DNA from: Synechococcus sp. CS-1331
GTDB taxonomy: Bacteria > Cyanobacteriota > Cyanobacteriia > PCC-6307 > Cyanobiaceae
NCBI GenBank assembly: GCA_025127975.1
Contig: JAHLYQ010000038.1
Location: 1 to 64,000 of the forward strand
DNA: 64,000 bases
Reading direction: 5' to 3'
Shown in pieces: positions 58,301-64,000 of this stretch. The notes below the pieces were generated by a model. It saw only the letters and a list, made by a program, of their open reading frames with translations, was not told where the DNA came from and ran no database searches. Within the stretch, counting starts at the first letter, position 1. Each line of letters begins with the position of its first letter. Made by a program: the position numbers and the translations under genes.

Positions 58301-59031
58301 TATTTGCCGGCCAATGGCAGCTCCGCAAAACCCAGCAGCAAAGCCGCGAGAGCTATGGGGCCATGCTGGCTGAGAAGGCTGAACCGGTTTTGCGCCAATG
58401 GATGCAGCGCTGCCTGAATGAAAATTTGCTGACGCCCCGGGTGGCCTACGGCTACTTCCCATGCGGCCGCAGCGGCAACGCCGTTGTGGTGTTTGACCCG
58501 GCCAACCATGAGCGCCAGCTGGGTCGCTTCGAGCTTCCCCGCCAGCGCTCTGGCAACCGCTACTGCGTTGCAGACTTTTATATGGACCTGGCAGAAGATG
58601 CCTCTGGCTCGCCATCACCCACCGATGTTTTGCCAATGCAGGCAGTAACAATGGGTGAGAAAGCGACCGAATTTGCCCAAGGCCTATTCAAGGCAGATAA
58701 GTATACCGACTATCTCTACTTCCATGGCCTTGGCGTCCAGATGGCCGAAGCCCTGGCCGAGTGGGTGCATGCCCGTATCCGCAAGGAGTTGGGCTACCCA
58801 GATCCGGCCACGCTGGAGCTGCGCGATGTATTGGCCCAACGCTATCGAGGCAGTCGCTACTCCTTCGGCTACCCGGCCTGTCCGAATGTCGCCGACTCGC
58901 GTCAGCAACTCGACTGGCTTGGCGCCAAGCGAATTGGCCTCACGATGGATGAGAGCGACCAGCTTGAGCCGGAACAGAGCACCACCGCCCTGGTGGCCCT
59001 GCACAGCAAGGCCCGCTACTTCTCGGCCTGA
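55369..59031 (+). CDS. metH: Cobalamin-dependent methionine synthase
   Basis: 1220 residues from ATG 55369 (GTG 55405 would avoid overlap with ilvE). Domains in order: homocysteine-binding barrel with zinc ligands C238, C304 and C305; methyltetrahydrofolate barrel (about 360-625, [31 protein letters not shown]); helical cap and cobalamin domain with the base-off ligand His766 in GDVHDIGKN; an Ala/Pro/Glu-rich linker (about residues 890-955); and the S-adenosylmethionine reactivation domain (to 1220, with [14 protein letters not shown]). All four functional parts are present. It uses B12 made with the help of cobN nearby. Confidence 0.96.
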   Translation: MGNANPGRRVTEVDFLERLHSVDRPVLVFDGATGTSLQQMDLGPEDFGGAALEGCNENLVFTRPDAVQEVHRQFLEAGCDVIETDTFGATSLVLAEYDIADQSFAMNQRAAELAREMADRYTTPEKPRFVAGSMGPTTKLPTLGHVDFDTMKASFAEQAEGLLAGNVDLLIVETCQDVLQIKAALQGIEAAFSKTGQRRPLMVSVTMEATGTMLVGSDIAAVVSILEPFPIDVLGLNCATGPEQMKEHIRYLSECSPFVISCIPNAGLPENIGGVAHYRLTPVEMKMQLMHFVEDLGVQVIGGCCGTTPEHIHALAELTAELKPAARAVRTPENRHARPLLQGEPSAASLYGTTPYHQDNSFLIIGERLNASGSKKVRDLLADEDWDGLVGVARSQVKENAHVLDVNVDYVGRDGERDMHELVSRLVTNVNLPLMLDSTEWQKMEAGLKVAGGKCILNSTNYEDGDERFLKVLELAKAYGAGVVIGTIDEEGMARTAERKFAIAQRAYRDAVEYGIPAHEIFYDPLALPISTGIEEDRLNGAATIEAIRRIRSDLPGAHVVLGVSNVSFGLSPAARIVLNSVFLHDCCEAGMDAAIISPAKILPLVKISNEHQQVCRDLIYDRRRFESDQPGAICTYDPLTELTTLFEGVSAKEARASGPSLADLAVEARLKQHIIDGERLGLDASLDEALHTYPPLQIINTFLLDGMKVVGELFGSGQMQLPFVLQSAETMKAAVAYLEPHMEIIEGESSAKAKFLIATVKGDVHDIGKNLVDIILTNNGYEVINLGIKQSCEAIIEAQLKHQADCIAMSGLLVKSTAFMKDNLEAFNQANITVPVILGGAALTPRFVHGDCRAAYRGQVVYGRDAFADLRFMDALVDAKAAGEWDDHRGFTGEIPDGVGLSAPDPAESSMPAPAEAKQELAEFDSPSPAENQPNDHRSATVAEEPALQPPFWGSQILVETQIDLEEVFTYLDRNALFAGQWQLRKTQQQSRESYGAMLAEKAEPVLRQWMQRCLNENLLTPRVAYGYFPCGRSGNAVVVFDPANHERQLGRFELPRQRSGNRYCVADFYMDLAEDASGSPSPTDVLPMQAVTMGEKATEFAQGLFKADKYTDYLYFHGLGVQMAEALAEWVHARIRKELGYPDPATLELRDVLAQRYRGSRYSFGYPACPNVADSRQQLDWLGAKRIGLTMDESDQLEPEQSTTALVALHSKARYFSA

Positions 59032-59086
59032 ACCCCAGGCCCGCATGGGCCTGCACCTATCGTGGAGAGCCCCTTGCTGGTTCGCC

Positions 59087-59359
59087 ATGGCCATCGCTGG
59101 CCCGGGCGGCGTAGACGCCGCGATCGCTTCAGGCCTCGACCTTGATGGCACCCCGATTCCCGCCGCCATGGTCGAGCTCTACCAGGAGGTCATGGAGCTC
59201 GAGAGTCAGCGGGCCCGCAGTGGGGTTAAAAAGTCAATGCGCAACCGAGTTGTCAAGACCGGCTCAAAACACCTCGACCGGGCGAGCCTCGACGCCCGTC
59301 TGCAGGCAGCCGGCTGGGAAGGGCTGAAGCCGAAGGAAATCGCCTTCTACTACTCCTGA
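59087..59359 (+). CDS. Small hypothetical protein
   Basis: 90 residues from ATG 59087. Begins MAIAGPGGVDAAIAS, has an acidic helix VELYQEVMELESQRARSG followed by basic VKKSMRNRVVK, and ends GLKPKEIAFYYS. It is plausible as a small helical protein; no family is recognised. It follows metH by 55 bases on the same strand. Confidence 0.6.
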   Translation: MAIAGPGGVDAAIASGLDLDGTPIPAAMVELYQEVMELESQRARSGVKKSMRNRVVKTGSKHLDRASLDARLQAAGWEGLKPKEIAFYYS

Positions 59360-59423
59360 GCCCAACCAGCCCTGAGCGCAACCGCTCCTGAGCTCACCCA
59401 GTGAGTGGAACGGGTGGGAGCCC

Positions 59424-59651
59424 CTAGCTGCACATCTCTTCAAGGGCGTCGATGACCTCCTGCTGGAACTCCTCCAGGTTGGCCGAGTCGCTGAGATCAA
59501 TGCCCTCACCGGCGGCATTCTGGGTGAGTTCCTGAAAATGGAAGGCCCCTTCGCCATGGGCGAGGAATTCCATGGCGGAGGGTTCACCGCTTTCCTTGTA
59601 GGCGTCGCAGAGGGCCAGAAAGGCCGCATCTTCGGGGAATTCCCAGCTCAT
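59424..59651 (-). CDS. Small acidic hypothetical protein
   Basis: 75 residues, strongly acidic, starting MSWEFPEDAAFLALCDAYKESG and ending with a helix EEFQQEVIDALEEMCS. It contains two cysteines. There is no signal peptide or membrane segment. It is convergent with the small gene after metH and 198 bases upstream of the DUF2237 gene in the opposite direction. No family is recognised. That 198-base gap holds nothing I can name. Confidence 0.6.
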   Translation of the reverse strand: MSWEFPEDAAFLALCDAYKESGEPSAMEFLAHGEGAFHFQELTQNAAGEGIDLSDSANLEEFQQEVIDALEEMCS

Positions 59652-59849
59652 GAAGGGGGCCGCGCTGAAAAACAGGAGAAACGCGCTCTCCGACCTTTAA
59701 CGCCTACCCCCCGGAATCCGTCAACCACCAAGTGCCAGTTTGTGCCGGTGTGTTGCCTTTCCAAACTGCCCAAGGGGGCCCCTGAAAGGCCCGGCCCAAA
59801 GGCCTGATCCCTCAGCCAGACTTGCCATACCCCAATCCTCACCAGGCCA

Positions 59850-60233
59850 GTGAACCCATCTTCCAGCCCAAACAAGCCTGCTCTCAACGTGTTGGGGGAT
59901 GCCCTGGTGATTTGTGGCTGTCAGCCGATGACCGGTTGGCATCGGGATGGCTATTGCCGCACCAATGCCTCCGACCTCGGACGCCACAGCGTCTGCTGTG
60001 TGGTGACGGAAGCCTTCCTGAGTTACAGCCAGGCCCAGGGCAACGATTTGACCACCCCGGCCCCGGCCTACGAGTTTCCTGGGCTTAAGCCTGGAGACCA
60101 CTGGTGTGTCTGCGCGCCCCGTTGGCTGGAGGCCCATGAAGATGGCATGGCACCGCCGGTGAGACTTGAATCCACCGAGATCTCCACCCTGGAGGTGATT
60201 CCCCTGGCCCTGCTGCAGGCAAGCGCCGCCTGA
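59850..60233 (+). CDS. DUF2237 protein
   Basis: 127 residues from a GTG. The Cys-rich CGCQPMTGWHRDGYC segment followed by HSVCCVVTEAFLSYSQAQGNDL, then YEFPGLKPGDHWCVCAPRW and a hydrophobic end match the small DUF2237 family found in many bacteria. Function is unknown. It converges on the SDR gene with 6 bases between stops. Confidence 0.88.
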   Translation: MNPSSSPNKPALNVLGDALVICGCQPMTGWHRDGYCRTNASDLGRHSVCCVVTEAFLSYSQAQGNDLTTPAPAYEFPGLKPGDHWCVCAPRWLEAHEDGMAPPVRLESTEISTLEVIPLALLQASAA

Positions 60234-60239
60234 GTCAGC

Positions 60240-61034
60240 TCACCAGGGGATCGACTGGCCGTCCCAGGCCCAGAAGTGGCCAGTTTGCTCCGCACGGAGG
60301 CTCTCCAGCACGTCGAGGAGCTGGCCTGCCGAGCGCTCGGGGCTGAATAGGCGGCCTGGGGGGACACCGGCCTGGAAGGGGGCGGAGAGGGCCGTGGCGG
60401 TGGTGCCTGGATGGAGCAGGCTCACGCACCCCTGGGGCCGGCGGCGGCGCCATTCCAGGGCCAGGGTGCGCAACAGCTGGTTCTGGGCTGCCTTGGCTGC
60501 CCGGTAGGCGTACCAGCCGCCAAGCTGGTTGTCGCCGATGCTGCCCACCCGGGCCGAGAGACTTGCGAAGTGGAAGGGTTGATCTGGGGGCAAGGAGGCC
60601 TCGACCGCCTGGGCCACCAAGAGGGGCGCAAAGGCATTCACCGCAAAACTGCGCTCCAGGGCTTGGCGATTCACCTGGCTGAGTCGTTTCTCCGGCAGCA
60701 GGCCCGGCCCATGCAGGATCCCGGCGGTGTGGATGACCAGGCGCAGCGGCTGCCAGGCCTCAAGGCTTGTGGCCAGGCTGGCCAGGCTGGCGTCGTCGCC
60801 CAGCTCAAGCGGCAGGTGAACGCTGCCCTGCCAGCGCTCCTGGGCGCCCTGGCGCCAGTCCTGGCGGGAAGCTCCCAAGAGCGTCAGCTGGGGAGCTCGC
60901 CGCTCGAGCTCCGCCAGCAGGGCCTGGCCGATGCCACCGCAGCCGACCACCAGGGCAGATCCCTGCCAGGACGACCACGCTCCTGCCGCGCCAGGACCCA
61001 TGCCAATTACCCCCAAGCTGGAGCGGGCCAGCAT
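60240..61034 (-). CDS. Short-chain dehydrogenase/reductase
   Basis: 264 residues from ATG 61034; ATG 61001 also fits, because the fold begins at ALVVGCGGIGQALL. Classical SDR features: the glycine-rich cofactor motif, HTAGILHG in place of NNAG, VNAFAPLLVAQA and the catalytic YRAAK. Cofactor and substrate unknown. It is divergent from gpsA with 46 bases between starts. Confidence 0.88.
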   Translation of the reverse strand: MLARSSLGVIGMGPGAAGAWSSWQGSALVVGCGGIGQALLAELERRAPQLTLLGASRQDWRQGAQERWQGSVHLPLELGDDASLASLATSLEAWQPLRLVIHTAGILHGPGLLPEKRLSQVNRQALERSFAVNAFAPLLVAQAVEASLPPDQPFHFASLSARVGSIGDNQLGGWYAYRAAKAAQNQLLRTLALEWRRRRPQGCVSLLHPGTTATALSAPFQAGVPPGRLFSPERSAGQLLDVLESLRAEQTGHFWAWDGQSIPW

Positions 61035-61080
61035 GCTTGTCGCATGATGGCAGGACTATCAGCCCACTGCTTTTGGTTCG

Positions 61081-62004
61081 ATGGGCCTTCGCATTGCCGT
61101 ACTGGGCCTGGGAGCCTGGGGAGAGACCCTCCTGGAGCGCTGGCAGGCCCAGGGCCACACCGTGGTGGGCTGGTCCAGGCGCACCGGCGGCAGCGCCTCC
61201 GACCTACTGGCCGGTCAAGACTTGGTGGTCTCGGCGGTGGCAATGGCCGGCGTGCTCCCTCTGGCAGCGGAGCTGGCGCCCCACTGGCCTGCGGGCCTGC
61301 CCCTGCTGAGCTGCAGCAAGGGTCTGGACCTTCGCCAGCTGGCGACAGCGACCCAACTCTGGGCAGCGCACCTGGGGGATGCCCCCCTACTGGTTTTGAG
61401 CGGTCCGAATCTGGCTACGGAAGTGCGGCAGGGACTGCCGGCTGCATCGGTGCTGGCCTGCAGTGACCCCCAACTGGCCAGTGCGATGCAACTCCAACTC
61501 AGCGACCGTGGCCTGAGGCTCTACACCAATACGGATCCGATCGGCACCGAGGCTGCCGGTGCCCTCAAGAACGTGATGGCCGTCGCTGCGGGCATCTCCG
61601 ATGGCCTGGCCCTTGGTGCCAATGCCAAGGCCTCCCTGCTCTGCCGCGGGCTGGCGGAGATCGGGGTGGTGCTCGAGGGCCTCGGTGGCCTGACCAGCAC
61701 CCTCTACGGCCTGGCTGGTCTTGGCGACCTGCTCGCCACGGCCAACAGCAGCTTGAGCCGCAACTACCGCTGCGGCCTGCTCCTGGCTCAGGGCTACAAC
61801 GAAGAGCAGGCCAATGCCCAGATTGCGGCCACAGTTGAGGGCACCCGCACCGCCAGGGCTGCCCTGCAGCTGGCCGAACGCCATAGCTGGCACCTGCCGA
61901 TCTGTGAGCAGGTGGTGAGGGTTCTCGATGGGCTCACCACGCCGGCAGAGGCGGTGAGGGCCCTGATGGAGCGTGGCCTGCGGCCCGAAATGGTCGAGCC
62001 ATGA
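61081..62004 (+). CDS. gpsA: NAD(P)-dependent glycerol-3-phosphate dehydrogenase
   Basis: 307 residues. Makes glycerol 3-phosphate for membrane lipids. N-terminal nucleotide motif LGLGAWGETLLERW (family consensus GxGxxG relaxed in the third position), SGPNLATEV in the middle, the catalytic lysine region GALKNVMAVAAGISDGLALG, and NAKASLLCRGLAEI followed by GLAGLGDLLATANSSLSRN. It is slightly shorter than the 330-residue norm. The stop overlaps the PhzF-like ATG (ATGA). Confidence 0.95.
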   Translation: MGLRIAVLGLGAWGETLLERWQAQGHTVVGWSRRTGGSASDLLAGQDLVVSAVAMAGVLPLAAELAPHWPAGLPLLSCSKGLDLRQLATATQLWAAHLGDAPLLVLSGPNLATEVRQGLPAASVLACSDPQLASAMQLQLSDRGLRLYTNTDPIGTEAAGALKNVMAVAAGISDGLALGANAKASLLCRGLAEIGVVLEGLGGLTSTLYGLAGLGDLLATANSSLSRNYRCGLLLAQGYNEEQANAQIAATVEGTRTARAALQLAERHSWHLPICEQVVRVLDGLTTPAEAVRALMERGLRPEMVEP

Positions 62005-62906
62005 ACACGGCCCTGCCGGCCCTGCTGGTGGAGGCCTTCGCGGCCGGCCCCTGCACCGGCAATGGGGCCGCCGTAGTGCTGCTCGATCAGCCCCTGGGTG
62101 ATGGCTGGCTGCAGGGCATTGCCCGCAGCCTTAACCAGTCGGAAACCGCCTTCCTGCTCGAGCAACAGGGGCAGTGGTGCCTGCGCTGGTTTACCCCTAC
62201 CTGCGAGGTGCCCCTTTGCGGCCATGGAACCCTGGCGGCCCTGCTCGCCCTGGGCCACTGGGGGCTACTCCAACCAGGCCAGAGCTGCCAGCTGCTCAGC
62301 CGCAGCGGCCCCCTGGAAGCGACGCTCGGCGACTCCGCCTGCACCGGCCAGATCGTCTTGCCCAGTGGGGGGCTGATCCCTGCTGAGGCCTCCAGTGGCC
62401 TGGCTGGCCTGCTGGAGGCCCGCTTGGGCGCCGGCCCAGAGGCCTACTGGAGATCAGAGCTGGGCTACCGGGTGGCCCTGCTGCCACCCGGTAGCCCCCT
62501 GGAGGCCTTGGCATGCTTGGCCGGGGAGCTGGAGCCCCAGGATCGCGGCGGCCTGATCTTGATGCTCGATTGCGGTGACACGCCCAAAGAACTCCGCCCA
62601 ACCGTGCTCGGCCAACCGGCTGATTACCAGCTGCGCTTTTTTGCCCCAGGCCTGGGCATTGCCGAGGATGCCGTTACCGGCTCGGCCCATGCGCTGGTGG
62701 CACCGTTCTGGCTCAACCATCACGGCCGCAGCTCCGTGGTGGGCTGGCAGTGTTCGCACCGGCCTGGCGGAATGGTCTGCGAATTGGCATCCTCAGGCAT
62801 GATCCGTCTCAGCGGCACGGGCCATCTTCTGTGGAACGGCACCTTGCATGGGCAAAGCGATGGCTCCGGGGCAGACTCCTGGGCCTCCCTGCTAGCCGCC
62901 GGCTGA
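62001..62906 (+). CDS. PhzF-family isomerase/epimerase-like protein
   Basis: 301 residues. Two-lobed PhzF/DapF-like fold: FAAGPCTGNGAAVVLL, the catalytic Glu48 in LNQSETAFLL, LRWFTPTCEVPLCGHGTL and the late EDAVTGSAHALV. This family includes phenazine PhzF and many uncharacterised members. No phenazine genes are nearby, so the substrate is unknown. It is translationally coupled to gpsA upstream and to the SpoIID gene downstream (TGATG). Confidence 0.88.
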   Translation: MNTALPALLVEAFAAGPCTGNGAAVVLLDQPLGDGWLQGIARSLNQSETAFLLEQQGQWCLRWFTPTCEVPLCGHGTLAALLALGHWGLLQPGQSCQLLSRSGPLEATLGDSACTGQIVLPSGGLIPAEASSGLAGLLEARLGAGPEAYWRSELGYRVALLPPGSPLEALACLAGELEPQDRGGLILMLDCGDTPKELRPTVLGQPADYQLRFFAPGLGIAEDAVTGSAHALVAPFWLNHHGRSSVVGWQCSHRPGGMVCELASSGMIRLSGTGHLLWNGTLHGQSDGSGADSWASLLAAG

Positions 62907-63859
62907 TGCTGGTGGCGCCGATGGCCCTGGTGGCTGTTGCAGTTGGTTTTGCTGCCCAGGGGCTGGCGCCCCAGCCCTATGGAGCCGCCCACGGGGAGTT
63001 GCTCGACGCCCTGATCGACACCCCAGCCCCAGCCGCTGACACCACCAGCGAAGCGGCCGAGTTGCGGCAGGTAGAGGCTCGCCGGGCAGCGGTGCCAGAC
63101 CAACAAGCCGCCCCGGGCAAGCTCGGCCTGGTGGAGCCGGAAGCCGGCCCGCCGGTCGATCTGGAAATTCGCGTGGCCCTGCTCAATGCCGGTGCGACCC
63201 CCACCCTGTCGGCCAGCGGGGCCTGGCAACTTCTGAATCGACAAGGCATGGTCCTTCAGCAGGGAGGTCCTGGAGACCAGGTTTCCCACCCTGCCCTAGG
63301 CAGCTCCGAATCCGAGGCCTGGCTCCAGACCAATGGCTCAGCCCTGCTGGTCAATGGCCAGCCCTATGGCGGCAGGCTGCGCCTGATCCGTGAGCAGGGG
63401 GGACTCAGGCTGGTGAACCACCTGGGGCTGGAGATGTACATAGCCGCAGTGGTAGGGGCCGAAATGCCGAGCAGCTGGTCGATGGAGGCCCTGCGGGCCC
63501 AGGCGGTGGCTGCTCGCTCCTATGCCCTGGCCCACATGGCCAGGCCAGCAAATCGCCATTGGCACCTCGGCAACACCACTCGCTGGCAGGCCTACAAGGG
63601 GCTGGAGCGCAGCAACACCAGAACTCGCTCAGCCACAGCCAGCACCGCCGGCCTGATCCTGAGTTACCAGGGAGGAATTGTCGAAAGCCTCTACGCGGCC
63701 AACCGCCAGATCAGCCTGGAAGCCCATGGTCACCTGGGGGCCAGCATGAGTCAGCACGGAGCCCAGGATCTTGCCCAGCAGGGCTACCGCTACAACCAGA
63801 TCCTCGGTCACTACTACCAGGGCGCATCCTTGGCACGCCTCAAGGCCGGTGCGCTCTGA
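62906..63859 (+). CDS. SpoIID/LytB-domain protein
   Basis: 317 residues from ATG 62906. A hydrophobic start (MLVAPMALVAVAVGFA) suggests a signal or anchor; an alternative GTG at 62831 adds a basic N-terminus and overlaps PhzF by 76 bases. The SpoIID/LytB domain (about 155-310) shows LGLEMYIAAVVGAEMPSSWSMEALRAQAVAARSYAL in order, then SLEAHGHLGASMSQHGAQDLA. Family members cleave denuded glycan or stimulate amidases. A wall-remodelling role is likely. Confidence 0.88.
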   Translation: MLVAPMALVAVAVGFAAQGLAPQPYGAAHGELLDALIDTPAPAADTTSEAAELRQVEARRAAVPDQQAAPGKLGLVEPEAGPPVDLEIRVALLNAGATPTLSASGAWQLLNRQGMVLQQGGPGDQVSHPALGSSESEAWLQTNGSALLVNGQPYGGRLRLIREQGGLRLVNHLGLEMYIAAVVGAEMPSSWSMEALRAQAVAARSYALAHMARPANRHWHLGNTTRWQAYKGLERSNTRTRSATASTAGLILSYQGGIVESLYAANRQISLEAHGHLGASMSQHGAQDLAQQGYRYNQILGHYYQGASLARLKAGAL

Positions 63860-64000
63860 GCTCCTGTGGCGGCGGGCGCTGCAGCGCTCGGCTGAGGCAG
63901 AGCTGGCTGGCGCCCTGGTGCCCCTGGCCACCGAGCTGCTGGAGTTGCCGCAGATCGGGCCATTTGTCCTGCGCCGCCTCTTGAGTGCCACGCCCAAGCA
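63849..64000 (+). CDS. Start of a further gene, cut by window end
   Basis: A GTG inside the last codons of the SpoIID gene opens a frame that stays open to the window edge (50 residues seen). It encodes RSELLWRRALQRSAEAELAG, then LVPLATELLELPQIGPFVLRRLL, a coherent amphipathic helical sequence. The 11-base overlap continues the coupled gene run. Too little is visible to name a family. Confidence 0.5.
   Translation, partial: MRSELLWRRALQRSAEAELAGALVPLATELLELPQIGPFVLRRLLSATPK

Overview
The window (about 60-65% GC by eye, almost fully coding) looks like a chromosome segment of a picocyanobacterium of the Synechococcus/Cyanobium group. The evidence is a set of genes that are mainly cyanobacterial (a Ycf35/DUF1257 protein, DUF1830, DUF1995, DUF4330, DUF4912, a cyanobacterial-type Hfq, HemJ, a C-terminally extended RibBA), together with many GTG/TTG starts and few clear Shine-Dalgarno sites. 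I see no rRNA, tRNA, insertion sequence, prophage or CRISPR array.

Bases 1-17106 are the accessory part. A giant repeat protein, cut at its 5' end by the window edge, is followed on the same strand by a parvulin-type peptidyl-prolyl isomerase, an ABC exporter that carries a CRP-like cyclic-nucleotide-binding-like domain plus a dead C39 domain, and an HlyD-type adaptor. This is a type I secretion locus. A second, 800-residue repeat protein is encoded convergently and shares a module with the giant one, so it is probably a second substrate or surface partner. A 405-base stretch with interlocking repeats and an unrecognised small protein follow.

Bases 17119-34869 hold ribBA, argC, purN, a Ycf35-like gene, an M61 peptidase, an amidase, a DUF1402 protein, pgi, recQ, a TerB-like gene, two small proteins (one DUF1830), a rhomboid protease, a PPC-glutaredoxin fusion, a PfkB kinase, a GAF protein with a degenerate GGDEF domain, a pterin dehydratase, a glycine-rich secreted protein and a DUF4912 protein.

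Bases 34888-50682 hold leuS and hfq (minus), then dapF with a Cys-rich tail, a cysteine desulfurase, DUF1995, DUF4330 and dacB (plus). A coiled-coil protein and coaD follow on the minus strand. Then comes a flavin reductase with uvrC, two small proteins, a 4Fe-4S (6-4)-type photolyase, hemJ, a PHP protein and a hypothetical.

Bases 50703-64000 hold cobN (minus) divergent from ilvE and B12-dependent metH, small conserved genes, an SDR, and a tightly overlapping run gpsA, phzF-like, spoIID-like and the start of a further gene. Most of this is housekeeping: riboflavin, arginine, purine, lysine, branched-chain amino acid, methionine and cobalamin metabolism, wall remodelling and DNA repair. The least ordinary material is the secretion locus with its paired repeat proteins, the PPC-glutaredoxin fusion, the DapF tail and the AT-rich DUF1830 island with a perfect 15-bp palindrome.
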